From Marivita sp. (GTDB taxonomy: Bacteria; Pseudomonadota; Alphaproteobacteria; Rhodobacterales; Rhodobacteraceae): DNA of 64,000 nucleotides. The notes beneath the pieces were generated by a model. It was given only the letters and a program-made list of their open reading frames with translations, had not been told where the DNA came from and made no database searches. Numbering within the stretch: position 1 is the first letter of the stretch; every line of letters begins with the position of its first letter. This document shows positions 50,976 to 60,419 of this stretch, one piece after another. The stretch is taken from the NCBI RefSeq assembly GCF_020055635.1, contig NZ_JAIPUT010000004.1, positions 62,001 to 126,000 of the forward strand. The letters are read 5' to 3'. Made by a program: the position numbers and the translations under genes.

Positions 50976-51992
50976 ATGAATAGAATCGTTATTCTTGGCG
51001 CGATGACTGCGGCTGGCCTATCAGCCGGTGTTGCGTCGGCTGCCACGCTTGACGACGTAAAGGCGCGTGGTACGCTGAATTGTGGCGTGACCACCGGTCT
51101 CGTCGGATTTGCAGCGCCAAACGCCAACGGCGAATGGGAAGGCTTCGATGTCGGCGTATGCCGCGCGGTTGCCGCCGCCGTTCTCGGCGACCCGACCGCG
51201 GTCGAATTCGTGCCGACCACCGGCAAGACGCGCTTCACCGCGCTTGCATCCGGTGAGATCGATCTGCTCGCCCGGAACACCACCTGGACGTTCTCGCGCG
51301 ATGTCGACCTTGGTTTCGAATTCGTCGGCATCAACTACTACGACGGCCAGGGCTTCATGATCCCGAAGGAACTGGGCGTCTCGTCGGCCAAGGAACTCGA
51401 TGGTGCGACAGTCTGCATCCAGACCGGCACCACGACCGAGCTGAACCTTGCCGACTACTTCCGCAAGAACAACATCAGCTACGAGCCGGTTCCGATCGAG
51501 ACCAATGCCGAAGCACAGCCGCTCTATCTTGAAGGCGCGTGCGACGTCTACACGACAGACGCGTCCGGCCTTGCCGCGACACGTGCGGCATTCGAAAACC
51601 CGGGTGATCACGTGGTCCTGCCGGAAATCATCTCGAAAGAGCCGCTTGGCCCGCTGGTGCGTCATGGCGACAACGAATGGGGCGATATCGCCCGTTGGAC
51701 CCTGAACGCCCTGATCGCGGCGGAAGAGCTGGGTGTGACCTCGGCCAATATCGACGAACTGGCCTCGGGCACCAACAGCCCGGAAATCAACCGTCTGCTC
51801 GGCACCGAAGGCACTCTGGGCGAAATGCTCGGCCTTGACGCCGACTGGGCCGTCCGTGCCATCAAGGCCGGCGGCAACTACGGTGAGCTGTTCGAAAAGA
51901 ACATCGGTGAGAACACGCCGATCGGTCTGGCGCGCGGTCTCAACGCGCAGTGGACCGAGGGTGGGCTGCTGTACTCGCCGCCCTTCCGGTAA
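50976..51992 (+). CDS. bztA: General L-amino acid ABC transporter, substrate-binding protein
   Basis: A 338-residue BztA/AapJ-type binding protein with a signal peptide (MNRIVILGAMTAAGLSAGVA then SAATLDD). Motifs: VKARGTLNCGVTTGLVGFAA, GFDVGVCRAVAAAVLGDP, VEFVPTTGKTRFTALASGEI and LARNTTWTFSRDVDL. It is the first gene of the bztABCD set, which takes up glutamate, glutamine, aspartate, asparagine and other L-amino acids. The 180 bases before it hold no gene and probably contain the promoter. An intrinsic terminator follows. Confidence 0.96.
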   Translation: MNRIVILGAMTAAGLSAGVASAATLDDVKARGTLNCGVTTGLVGFAAPNANGEWEGFDVGVCRAVAAAVLGDPTAVEFVPTTGKTRFTALASGEIDLLARNTTWTFSRDVDLGFEFVGINYYDGQGFMIPKELGVSSAKELDGATVCIQTGTTTELNLADYFRKNNISYEPVPIETNAEAQPLYLEGACDVYTTDASGLAATRAAFENPGDHVVLPEIISKEPLGPLVRHGDNEWGDIARWTLNALIAAEELGVTSANIDELASGTNSPEINRLLGTEGTLGEMLGLDADWAVRAIKAGGNYGELFEKNIGENTPIGLARGLNAQWTEGGLLYSPPFR

Positions 51993-52006
51993 ACACATGC
52001 TCCGGG

Positions 52007-52037
52007 AAAAGGGCGCGGTTCACTCCGCGCCCTTTTT
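52007..52037 (+). terminator. Intercistronic terminator between bztA and bztB
   Basis: A 12-bp stem (AAAAGGGCGCGG / CCGCGCCCTTTT) with loop TTCACT is followed by a T-run. It is a strong intrinsic terminator placed in the 128-base gap after bztA. Read-through would give permease and ATPase at a lower level than the binding protein. Confidence 0.85.
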
Positions 52038-52120
52038 CAAATCAACGAACCGGCCTTCGGATACGGCATCAGAGCGCGTAAAGCGCCGCCACAGCATTCC
52101 GGGAAAACAGGGATAACATA

Positions 52121-53335
52121 ATGTCATCGATTTCAGACCCACCATCGGGGTCGTTTCGGCTATCCATGCTGATCAACGACACCCGGTACCGGTCCTACAC
52201 GTTCCAGTTCGTCGCGCTCTTGTTGCTGGTGCTGGCGTTTGGCTATCTGGGGTCCAATCTTCTGGACAATCTTCAGGCCGCGGGCCTGAACATTTCCTAC
52301 CAGTTCCTTGGCGAACCCGCCGGGTATGACATCAACCAGAAACTGATCCCGTACACGAGCCAATCCTCGCACTGGCAGGCGGCGCTTGTCGGGGTGCTGA
52401 ACACCTTGCTCGTGGCGTTCCTGGGCTGCCTGATGGCGACCGTCATCGGTGTCGTGGTGGGTGTGCTCCGGCTGAGCAACAACTGGCTCGTGCGCCAGCT
52501 GATGTCGGTCTATGTCGAGATTTTCCGCAATGTTCCGGTGCTGATCTGGATTCTGATCATCATGGCGGTCTTCATCGCCGTCCTGCCACAGCCGCGCGAT
52601 TTCCGCGGGGATGATGCCGAAGCGTCGATGGTGCTGGGCGCCTTTGCCTTCACCGGACGCGGGTTCTACATGCCAGCGCCGATCCTCGGTGCCGGGGCCG
52701 GCTTTGTCATCGCCGTGTTCGTGGCGTCGGTCGCCGGGATTTTCGCGTTCAAGAACTACGCCAAGAAATCGCTTTACGACCGCGGCAAGCTGATCCCGAC
52801 CTTCTGGCCCTCGCTGGCGATCCTGTTCGTTCCGACAATCCTTGTCTACTTCCTCCTGGGGCGGCCTATCACGCTGGATTATCCCGCGCTTCAGGGCTTC
52901 AACTTCCAGGGCGGCATCTTCATGCGGAACTCGCTGATCTCGCTCTGGTTCGCGCTGTCGATCTATACCGCCGCTTTCATCGCCGAAAACGTGCGCGCCG
53001 GTATCCTTGCCGTCAGCCAGGGACAGACCGAGGCGGCGGCCTCGCTGGGGTTGCGGCCGCGCCGGATCATGAACCTCGTCATCCTGCCGCAGGCGCTGCG
53101 GGTGATCATCCCGCCGCTGATTTCCCAGTATCTGAACCTCACCAAGAACTCGTCGCTTGCCATCGCGGTGGGCTACATGGACCTCACCGGCACGCTGGGC
53201 GGCATCACCCTGAACCAGACCGGCCGGGCGATCGAGGCGATCTTCCTGCTGATGCTGTTCTATCTCACCATCTCGCTCGCGATCTCGGCGATCATGAACG
53301 TCTACAACAATTCCGTTAAGCTGAAGGAGCGCTGA
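52121..53335 (+). CDS. bztB: General L-amino acid ABC transporter, permease BztB
   Basis: A 404-residue permease with an N-terminal extension before the HisM-type core. Residues near the end carry the EAA loop TEAAASLGLRPRRIMNLVIL and the family segment LISQYLNLTKNSSLAIAVGY. About eight spans are visible. It pairs with BztC, which starts one base after its stop. Confidence 0.95.
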   Translation: MSSISDPPSGSFRLSMLINDTRYRSYTFQFVALLLLVLAFGYLGSNLLDNLQAAGLNISYQFLGEPAGYDINQKLIPYTSQSSHWQAALVGVLNTLLVAFLGCLMATVIGVVVGVLRLSNNWLVRQLMSVYVEIFRNVPVLIWILIIMAVFIAVLPQPRDFRGDDAEASMVLGAFAFTGRGFYMPAPILGAGAGFVIAVFVASVAGIFAFKNYAKKSLYDRGKLIPTFWPSLAILFVPTILVYFLLGRPITLDYPALQGFNFQGGIFMRNSLISLWFALSIYTAAFIAENVRAGILAVSQGQTEAAASLGLRPRRIMNLVILPQALRVIIPPLISQYLNLTKNSSLAIAVGYMDLTGTLGGITLNQTGRAIEAIFLLMLFYLTISLAISAIMNVYNNSVKLKER

Positions 53336-53336
53336 G

Positions 53337-54632
53337 ATGTCCGACACACATGCACAGTCCGTTGCCTTCGTGCGCGACACCATGCTGCCCGAGCAGCCGC
53401 CCCCCGTCACCGAAGCGGGCGCGATCAAGTGGGTGCGCGAGAACCTGTTCCGAGGCTGGTTCAATACCATCCTGACGATCGTGTCGCTCTACATCATCTT
53501 CAAGATCGTGTCCGGGGCATATCCGTGGTTCGCCAACGGCATCTGGAACACCAGTTCGTTGGCAGAGTGCCGCGAGATGCTGGATGGCATGACCGGGGCC
53601 TGTTTCTCGGTCCTGACGGAACGCTGGAACCAGCTGCTCTTCGGCTTCACCTATCCGCCGGAAGCCTATTGGCGGCCGACCCTGGCCTTCGTCCTGCTTA
53701 TCGTCGCGCTTGTTCCCGTGCTCTATCCCAAGGCGCCGCGCAACATGCTGGCCTTCACGGCGATCTACCCGTTCCTGGCCTATTGGCTGATCTGGGGCGG
53801 TACGCTGCTGATCCCGCTGATGGTTCTCGTCGGCTTTGCGGCGGGCTATTTCGCCTTCAAACAGTTCGAACGTCAGAGCTTTGCCATGGGCATGCTTGCC
53901 GGGTTCGCGGCAACCGTCGTCGTGATCTGGGTGGGCGGAACCATCCCGGCCGCCTTGCCGGATGTCCTTGCTCTCGAGGCGGTCCGGTCGCGCGATCTTG
54001 GCGGCTTCATGCTCAACATGATCCTCGGCACCGTCTGCGTGTCGCTGTCGCTGCCCTTCGGAATCCTGCTGGCTCTGGGCCGGCAATCCTCGATGCCGAT
54101 CATCAAGTGGATCTGCGTTGTCTTCATCGAATTCATCCGGGGTGTGCCGCTCATCACCCTGCTGTTCGTGGCCAACGTGGTGCTGGCGTATTTCTTCCCG
54201 CCGGGCTCCAATATCGACCTCGTGCTCCGGGTGATCATCATGATCACGGCCTTCGCCTCGGCCTATATCGCCGAGGTGATCCGGGGTGGTCTGGCGGCGC
54301 TGCCGCGCGGTCAGTACGAGGCGGCCAACAGCCTCGGGCTTGACTACGCGCAGTCCATGCGCCTGATCATCCTGCCGCAGGCCCTGAAGATCTCGATCCC
54401 CGGCATCGTGAACGTCGCGGTGGGGCTCTTCAAGGACACGACGCTTGTCGCCATCATCTCGATGTTCGACCTTGTCGGCATGATCCGGGGTCCGATCCTG
54501 GCCTCGACCGAATGGAACGGCGTCTACTGGGAACTCTGGGGCTTTGCGGTCTTCGTGTTCTTCATCGTCTGCTTCACCATCTCCAAGTATTCCCAGTGGC
54601 TCGAGCGTCAGCTTGCCACCGATCACCGATAA
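53337..54632 (+). CDS. bztC: General L-amino acid ABC transporter, permease BztC
   Basis: A 431-residue paired permease. The C-terminal half has [20 protein letters not shown] and the following docking helix. The N-terminal half has a periplasmic loop with two Cys residues ([18 protein letters not shown]). It starts with ATG just after the bztB stop (TGAGATG overlap of signals) and is followed after 11 bases by bztD. Confidence 0.95.
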   Translation: MSDTHAQSVAFVRDTMLPEQPPPVTEAGAIKWVRENLFRGWFNTILTIVSLYIIFKIVSGAYPWFANGIWNTSSLAECREMLDGMTGACFSVLTERWNQLLFGFTYPPEAYWRPTLAFVLLIVALVPVLYPKAPRNMLAFTAIYPFLAYWLIWGGTLLIPLMVLVGFAAGYFAFKQFERQSFAMGMLAGFAATVVVIWVGGTIPAALPDVLALEAVRSRDLGGFMLNMILGTVCVSLSLPFGILLALGRQSSMPIIKWICVVFIEFIRGVPLITLLFVANVVLAYFFPPGSNIDLVLRVIIMITAFASAYIAEVIRGGLAALPRGQYEAANSLGLDYAQSMRLIILPQALKISIPGIVNVAVGLFKDTTLVAIISMFDLVGMIRGPILASTEWNGVYWELWGFAVFVFFIVCFTISKYSQWLERQLATDHR

Positions 54633-54643
54633 GGAGGCCGAAC

Positions 54644-55417
54644 ATGGCTGAACCTGCACCTGCACAACTGGCTGTCTCGGACGAGATGGCGATCCAGATC
54701 GAGAACATGAACAAGTGGTTCGGAACGTTCCACGTTCTGCGCGACATCGACCTGACCGTCTACCGCGGCGAGCGGATCGTCATCGCTGGCCCCTCCGGGT
54801 CGGGCAAGTCCACGCTGATCCGCTGTATCAACGCGCTGGAGGAACACCAGAAGGGCAAGATCACCGTCGACGGAACGGTCCTGTCGTCGGACATCAAGAA
54901 CATCGACACGATCCGGTCCGAGGTCGGCATGGTGTTCCAGCACTTCAACCTGTTCCCGCATCTGACCATCCTGGAAAACTGCACGCTGGCCCCGATCTGG
55001 GTGCGCAAGACGCCCAAGCGCGAGGCCGAGGAAACCGCGATGCATTTCCTCGAGAAGGTGAAGATCCCCGAGCAGGCCAACAAGTACCCCGGCCAGCTGT
55101 CCGGCGGTCAGCAGCAGCGCGTCGCGATTGCCCGGTCGCTCTGCATGAAGCCGCGCATCATGCTCTTTGACGAACCGACTTCGGCGCTTGACCCCGAGAT
55201 GATCAAGGAGGTTCTCGACACGATGGTGAGCCTTGCCGAGGAAGGCATGACGATGATCTGCGTCACGCACGAGATGGGCTTTGCGCGCCAGGTGGCGAAC
55301 CGCGTGATCTTCATGGATGCGGGACAGATCGTGGAACAGAACGAACCCGAAGAGTTCTTCAACAATCCGCAGAACGAGCGGACCAAGCTGTTCCTGAGCC
55401 AGATCCTCGGGCACTGA
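54644..55417 (+). CDS. bztD: General L-amino acid ABC transporter, ATP-binding protein BztD
   Basis: A 257-residue HisP-type ATPase: Walker [11 protein letters not shown]-loop [13 protein letters not shown], signature [15 protein letters not shown], Walker [15 protein letters not shown] and H-loop [10 protein letters not shown]. The start is set by TAAGGAGGCC just upstream. A strong terminator follows. Confidence 0.96.
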   Translation: MAEPAPAQLAVSDEMAIQIENMNKWFGTFHVLRDIDLTVYRGERIVIAGPSGSGKSTLIRCINALEEHQKGKITVDGTVLSSDIKNIDTIRSEVGMVFQHFNLFPHLTILENCTLAPIWVRKTPKREAEETAMHFLEKVKIPEQANKYPGQLSGGQQQRVAIARSLCMKPRIMLFDEPTSALDPEMIKEVLDTMVSLAEEGMTMICVTHEMGFARQVANRVIFMDAGQIVEQNEPEEFFNNPQNERTKLFLSQILGH

Positions 55418-55443
55418 TCCGGACCGTTTTCGGCAGACCCCAG

Positions 55444-55474
55444 AACTCCGGGCCGTGGCCCGGAGTTTTTTTGT
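55444..55474. terminator. Intrinsic terminator after bztD
   Basis: A 10-bp stem (AACTCCGGGC / GCCCGGAGTT) with a four-base loop is followed by TTTTTT. It ends the bzt operon and, read on the other strand, lies just beyond the sixA-like gene, so it may serve both. Confidence 0.88.
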
Positions 55475-55480
55475 CGGAGT

Positions 55481-55993
55481 TCAGTCTGACGTGGTTTCGG
55501 CAATGACCTCGCGCGGGATTGCGAAATCCTCGCAGTGTCCGATATGCCACCTGACATCCGTCCAGCCGCCGATCGGAAACGAGATCAGGCTGGTGGCGCA
55601 GGTCGGATAGTCGCCGAAGCGCGGATGATCGGGCCGTGTCTTCACAAGCTGATGCGCACATTCGGCGATCCCGAAATTGTGGCCGATCAACAGGATCGTG
55701 TCTGCGTTGGCGGTGTACAGCACATCTAGGATGTCGTCGGGTTCAGCCAGGTAAAGCGACCGTTCAAACCGGGTCGGGACCTCCGGCAAGGCCAACAGGT
55801 TCAGCGTCTGCCGCGTGCGTGTCGACGTCGAGCACAAAACCTCGTCCGGCAGCCAGCCCCTGCGCCGCAACCAGTCGCCCATGGCCGGAGCACTGGCGAA
55901 CCCGCGCGCGTTGAGGGGGCGGCTGTGATCGTCACCGCTTGCGGACCAGTCCGATTTGGCATGCCGCATCAGGATCAATCGTTTCACGAACAC
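55481..55993 (-). CDS. SixA-like phosphohistidine phosphatase
   Basis: A 170-residue histidine-phosphatase-superfamily protein. The nucleophile motif RHAKS lies at the N-terminus (LILMRHAKSDWS) and the second His in LLIGHNFGIAEC. The middle STRTRQT segment carries the conserved Arg. SixA-type enzymes remove phosphate from histidine on signalling proteins. The partner is unknown. It is convergent with bztD. Confidence 0.88.
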   Translation of the reverse strand: MFVKRLILMRHAKSDWSASGDDHSRPLNARGFASAPAMGDWLRRRGWLPDEVLCSTSTRTRQTLNLLALPEVPTRFERSLYLAEPDDILDVLYTANADTILLIGHNFGIAECAHQLVKTRPDHPRFGDYPTCATSLISFPIGGWTDVRWHIGHCEDFAIPREVIAETTSD

Positions 55994-56014
55994 CCGCCTT
56001 TCCTTGGATTGGCC

Positions 56015-56668
56015 TCACTGTCCCAAAAATGCGCGCATGTGAAAAGCGGATTGTTCCGGCACCCGGCCAAACCGGCGTGACACCGGACAGGATTGGCGCA
56101 CAAGGCACCCGTTCCGGCAGGCCGCACCGGCAGGGCTTTTCAGGTGCGCCACGCAGGCCGGGACGTCATAGGCCTGTCCCGGCCCAAGCGCGCCGACAGG
56201 GCAGGCGCTCTCACAGGGACGGTCGTCGCAGGACAGGCAGGGGGAGTCGGGTGCGGACGCCAGCGTCAGCCTCTCCGGCACCGCCAGCGCTGCGCGGAAG
56301 CTGATGAACAGCCCGGCGGTGGCGTGCACCAACAACCCGACCGGCGAAGACCAGCATTCCCCGCTGCGCTCGGCCCACCACAGGAACGGCGCATAGGGCG
56401 GGCCATCATAGGGAAAGATCGCTGCTCCGCGCAGCGGCTGCGCCAATTCTGAGACCACACGCTTTGACCAGCGATCCAGGCGATGCGGGGCACCGTCGCG
56501 ATATTCCGGCGATGCCAGAAAAGTGCGCCAGAACGCGGGCTCGTCCGGGCCAAGCAGGATCAGCGTGCCGGTGCCGTCCGGCGCGGCGTCGTCGGCAGTG
56601 GGGTGAAAGGCGCCGCGCACGGCAAGCCCGAGCGCGCGGGCCGAGGCGTCGATCTGGGCGAGCGTCAC
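56015..56668 (-). CDS. Ferredoxin-like 4Fe-4S protein
   Basis: A 217-residue protein with two Cys-rich sites at the C-terminal third: [18 protein letters not shown], of ferredoxin CxxCxxxxCxxxCP style, and [13 protein letters not shown]. The first 130 residues resemble the N-terminal domain seen in QueG/MMACHC-like iron-sulfur proteins (AALAVPERL near the cluster). No full epoxyqueuosine reductase signature is seen. Its start overlaps the argB stop by four bases, so it is made with argB. Confidence 0.8.
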   Translation of the reverse strand: MTLAQIDASARALGLAVRGAFHPTADDAAPDGTGTLILLGPDEPAFWRTFLASPEYRDGAPHRLDRWSKRVVSELAQPLRGAAIFPYDGPPYAPFLWWAERSGECWSSPVGLLVHATAGLFISFRAALAVPERLTLASAPDSPCLSCDDRPCESACPVGALGPGQAYDVPACVAHLKSPAGAACRNGCLVRQSCPVSRRFGRVPEQSAFHMRAFLGQ

Positions 56669-57534
56669 CGAAGCGCGCGGATCAGCGAACCCGCGCCATG
56701 CTCGGTGAAAAGCTCCAGCAGGCAGGCATTGGGCACGCGCCCGTCCAGGATCACGACAGCGCGGACCCCGTCCTCGATCGCCTTCAGCGCGGTTTCCGTC
56801 TTGGGGATCATGCCTCCCCCGATGGTGCCATCGGCGATCATGCTCCTGACCTCTTCGGGGGTCATGGAGGTCACGACATTGCCGCCGGTATCCTTCACGC
56901 CGCTGACATCGGTCAGCAACAAGAGCCGATCCGCCTTGAGCGCGCCGGCAACCGCACCGGCAGCAGTGTCACCGTTCACGTTGAAGGTCTCGTTCGGCCC
57001 CATGCCCGTGGCGACAGGCGCCACCACCGGAATGATCCCCGCCTTGAACAGGTCGCGCAGGACCTGAGGGTTCATCTCGACCGGCCGCCCGACAAAACCC
57101 AGCTCGGGATCGTCGGCCTCGCAGACCATCAGGTCGTCATCCTTGCCCGACAGCCCCACGGCCCGGCCCCCTTCATCCATGATGGCCTGCACGATCCGCT
57201 TGTTGACCAGACCGGTCAGCACCATCTCGACAACCTGCACCGTGGCCTTGTCGGTGACGCGCTTGCCGCGCACGAATTCCGACTTGATGCCCAGCTTGGT
57301 CAGCATGTCGTTGATCATCGGGCCGCCGCCATGCACCACGACGGGGTTGATGCCGACCTGTCGCATCAGCACGATATCGCGCGCGAATTCGGCCATTGCG
57401 GCATCGTCGCCCATGGCGTTGCCGCCGAATTTCACCACGACGATCGCCCCCGCATACCGCTGCATGTAGGGCAGGGCTTCGGACAGGGTGCGGGCGGTGG
57501 CGATCCAGTCGTGGTTCATATCTCGGGATTTCAT
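56665..57534 (-). CDS. argB: Acetylglutamate kinase
   Basis: A 289-residue amino acid kinase that phosphorylates N-acetylglutamate in arginine biosynthesis. [38 protein letters not shown] and the C-terminal [19 protein letters not shown] are characteristic. The ATG at 57534 has a ribosome site (AAGGAC). An internal ATG at 57519 is also possible. It lies 90 bases after engB. Confidence 0.96.
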   Translation of the reverse strand: MKSRDMNHDWIATARTLSEALPYMQRYAGAIVVVKFGGNAMGDDAAMAEFARDIVLMRQVGINPVVVHGGGPMINDMLTKLGIKSEFVRGKRVTDKATVQVVEMVLTGLVNKRIVQAIMDEGGRAVGLSGKDDDLMVCEADDPELGFVGRPVEMNPQVLRDLFKAGIIPVVAPVATGMGPNETFNVNGDTAAGAVAGALKADRLLLLTDVSGVKDTGGNVVTSMTPEEVRSMIADGTIGGGMIPKTETALKAIEDGVRAVVILDGRVPNACLLELFTEHGAGSLIRALR

Positions 57535-57624
57535 CGTGTTTCTGTCCTTGCCAGAGTCATGTCTGACGCAGGTCTTGTGTGCGACATGGCTGCTCCGGAG
57601 GCAAGCCGTTTTGCCGAACCCGCC

Positions 57625-58284
57625 CTAGCTGATCCCGGCGATGATGCTGCGCAACGTGGCGATGCCGTCGCCCTTCTCGCTGCTGGTCAGGACCAGTTCG
57701 GGATAGGCCGCCGGGTGCTTGGACAGCGCGCCGCGCACCTGGTCAAGCAGGCTGTCATGATGTGAAGGCTTGATCTTGTCGCACTTGGTCAGCACCACCT
57801 GAAAGGTGACCGCGCTTCGGTCGAGCAGGGTCATGATCTCCTCGTCCACCGGCTTGACGCCATGACGGCTGTCCACCAGCACGAAGGCCCGCCGCAGGCT
57901 GGCGCGACCCGACAGGTACTGCTTGAGAAGGGCCTGCCATTTCTCGACCACCTGCACCGGCGCATTGGCATAGCCATAGCCCGGCAGGTCGACGAGGTAG
58001 CGCGCATCCCCCAGCGTGAAATAGTTGATTTCCTGCGTCCGACCGGGCGTGTTCGAGGCTCGCGCCAGGGCCTTGCGCCCGGTGAGCGCGTTGATGAGAG
58101 AAGATTTCCCGACATTGGACCGGCCCGCGAAACAGACCTCGATCCGGTCATCGGCAGGCAGACCGGACATGGCGACCACGCCTTTCAGAAAGTCGATCTC
58201 GCCCGCGAAAAGCTTGCGCCCGACCTCGCGGGACATGTCGTCAGGCTCTTCGGCAAGCGGGAAGGGAAGTTGCTTGTCAGACAC
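57625..58284 (-). CDS. engB: Ribosome biogenesis GTPase EngB/YsxC
   Basis: A 219-residue Obg-type GTPase for 50S assembly. G1 GRSNVGKSSLINAL, G3 DLPGYGYA, G4 TKCDK and G5 SSEKGDG are intact. The GTG at 58284 is chosen because GAGG lies six bases before it. A TTG at 58302 would add six residues. It overlaps the end of the remnant frame upstream by eight bases. Confidence 0.94.
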   Translation of the reverse strand: MSDKQLPFPLAEEPDDMSREVGRKLFAGEIDFLKGVVAMSGLPADDRIEVCFAGRSNVGKSSLINALTGRKALARASNTPGRTQEINYFTLGDARYLVDLPGYGYANAPVQVVEKWQALLKQYLSGRASLRRAFVLVDSRHGVKPVDEEIMTLLDRSAVTFQVVLTKCDKIKPSHHDSLLDQVRGALSKHPAAYPELVLTSSEKGDGIATLRSIIAGIS

Positions 58285-58465
58285 GGGGCACCTCGGCTCC
58301 AACCGGGAGGGGGCTGCTGTCGGTCACCTCGGCCCCAGCCGCGAAAACCAGCTCGCCCGGACAGTCCGACGGCATCGCCCGTCCCGGCATACTCGTCAGG
58401 AACAGCGGCCCCCGACCATGGCTCTTGATCGGGGGCAGCCACGTCCCGGGGACGGGCGCTGTCAT
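58277..58465 (-). pseudogene. Probable remnant of a MOSC-domain gene
   Basis: A 62-residue frame that starts within the yidC stop (ATGA) and ends inside the engB start. Near its N-terminus it reads PIKSHGRGPLFLTSMPGRAM, which matches the opening of MOSC-domain proteins of this group (HPIKSHGRE..L..., then a G-x-x-MPWDR motif). After about 45 residues the match is lost, and the remaining 200 or so residues of a MOSC protein are absent. The most likely reading is a deletion remnant. A small intact gene is less likely. Confidence 0.45.
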
Positions 58466-60276
58466 TTTTCGCCCGTCTTGGCGTTGCGCTTGATGCTCGA
58501 CTTGATGTTGCCGAAGACATCCGGCTTGTAGCCCTGCGTCCGCATGATGAGATATTGCTGGGTGAAGGTGATCGTGTTGTTCGCGATCCAGTAGACCACC
58601 AGCCCGCTGGCAAACCCGCCCAGCATGAACATGAACACCCACGGCATCCAGGCAAAGATCATCTGCTGCGTCGGGTCGGTGGGCGCCGGGTTCAGCTTCT
58701 GCTGCAGCCACATCGAGATCCCGAGAAGCAGCGGCAGGATGCCGATGAAGATCAGCGCCAGCAACGACCCCGGTTCGGGCGCGGCCCAGGGCAGCAGGCC
58801 GAACACGTTGAAGATCGAGGTCGGGTCAGGGGCCGACAGATCCTGAAACGGACCAAGCCAGGGGGCATGACGCAGTTCCAGCGTCACGAAGATCACCTTG
58901 TAGAGCGAAAAGAAGATCGGGATCTGCAACAGGATCGGCAAACAGCCAGAGGCCGGGTTCACCTTTTCCTTCTTGTACATCTCCATCATTTCCTGCTGAA
59001 GCTTCTGGCGATCGTCTCCCGCCCGCTCCTTGATCTTCTCCATTTCCGGCTGGAGTTCCTTCATCTTCGCCATGGAAACGTAGGATTTGTAGGCCAGCGG
59101 GAACAGGACCGCCTTGATGATCAGGGTCAGACCGATGATCGCCCAGCCCATGTTGCCGATCAGAAGGTTCAGGTGATGCAGCAGCCAGAAGATCGGCTTG
59201 GTCAGGAAAAAGAACCAGCCCCAGTCGATGGAGTCGACGAACCGATCGACCCCGGCTTCCTGATAGTCGCGAATGGCTTCCCATTCCTTGGCGCCGGCAA
59301 AGAACTGCGTGGTCACTTCCTGGGTCTGGCCCGGCGCGATCGTGACGGTCGGCTGCACCGCTTCGGTCTGGTAGATGTTGCTGGCGTCGTTGTACTTGGC
59401 GACCTGGCGGAAGGGGGTGCCGCTATCCGGGATCACGGCGGTCATCCAGTAATGGTCGGTAAACCCGATCCAGCCGCTTTCATTGACCTGAGTGACCTCG
59501 GCCCGCGCGCCTTCCGAGGCGACGACGGAAAAATCCGTCATGTCGCCATAATCGATTTCGGCCAAGGTGCCATCGGCCATGGCAACCACGCCTTCATGCA
59601 GGATGAAGAAGTTCTTGAGATCTTCCGGCTCTCCGTGGCGCGCGATCAGTCCGTAGGGCGCGATGCTCATGGCGCTGCCGCTGGTGTTCTCGACCGATTG
59701 GGTGATCGTGAACATGAAGTCGTCGTCAACTTCGATCGTGCGCCGGAAGGTGGCGCCGCTGGGGCTTTGCCAGCTGAGCGTTACCGGCGAATCCGGGGTC
59801 AAGGTGTCGCCGGATTCCAATGTCCAGTCGGTCAGGACGCTGGGCACGTCGTCGATCGTCAGGCCGCCGCCGGGGGCCCAGCCGAACAGCGCGTAATACG
59901 GATTGGCCGATCCGACCGGATTGAGAAGGTGAACGATATCAGCCCCTTCACGAAGGCTGACCTGGTAATCCTTCAGCGACAGGTCGTCGAGTCGTCCGCC
60001 CGCAAGGGAAATCGACCCTTGCAGCCGGTCGGTCTGAATCGGCACGCGCGGCGCGTCTGCCACTTCGGTCGGTCCGGCCTGGGTGGCGGCAGCCGAGTCT
60101 GCTGGGGCTGCCTCGGGCGTCGTGGCCACGTTGGGTGTCGCGCTTTCGGAGGCAGGCGGCAGATCGGTTTCGGGATCAAGCGCCGGGTCCGGTGGCGGAA
60201 ACAGGACAAACCACCCCAAAATGACCGCAAAGCTGAGCGCTGTCGCGATAAGAAGGTTCTTGTTCTGATCGTCCAT
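58462..60276 (-). CDS. yidC: Membrane protein insertase YidC
   Basis: A 604-residue Oxa1-family insertase. TM1 is near MDDQNKNLLIATALSFAVIL, followed by a periplasmic beta domain of about 300 residues. The conserved core is LFPLAYKSYVSMAKMKELQP, SGCLPILLQIPIFFSLYKVI and WLQQKLNPAPTDPTQQMIFA. The ATG at 60276 is chosen, since longer starts add a non-conserved stretch. It inserts proteins with or without SecYEG. Downstream on the same strand are the MOSC remnant, engB and argB. Confidence 0.96.
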   Translation of the reverse strand: MDDQNKNLLIATALSFAVILGWFVLFPPPDPALDPETDLPPASESATPNVATTPEAAPADSAAATQAGPTEVADAPRVPIQTDRLQGSISLAGGRLDDLSLKDYQVSLREGADIVHLLNPVGSANPYYALFGWAPGGGLTIDDVPSVLTDWTLESGDTLTPDSPVTLSWQSPSGATFRRTIEVDDDFMFTITQSVENTSGSAMSIAPYGLIARHGEPEDLKNFFILHEGVVAMADGTLAEIDYGDMTDFSVVASEGARAEVTQVNESGWIGFTDHYWMTAVIPDSGTPFRQVAKYNDASNIYQTEAVQPTVTIAPGQTQEVTTQFFAGAKEWEAIRDYQEAGVDRFVDSIDWGWFFFLTKPIFWLLHHLNLLIGNMGWAIIGLTLIIKAVLFPLAYKSYVSMAKMKELQPEMEKIKERAGDDRQKLQQEMMEMYKKEKVNPASGCLPILLQIPIFFSLYKVIFVTLELRHAPWLGPFQDLSAPDPTSIFNVFGLLPWAAPEPGSLLALIFIGILPLLLGISMWLQQKLNPAPTDPTQQMIFAWMPWVFMFMLGGFASGLVVYWIANNTITFTQQYLIMRTQGYKPDVFGNIKSSIKRNAKTGEK

Positions 60277-60419
60277 GGGGACCGCCGCGTTTGGTTTTCG
60301 GATTACCGCTGCGTTCAACAGGCACAGCCTCCGAAGGTCAAGCGGATTCACTGGAAAGACGGGCCGGTGCGTCATTTGTTCAGCAGAATTTGATCACTCT
60401 GCGGGCGTCGCGAAAGGCG

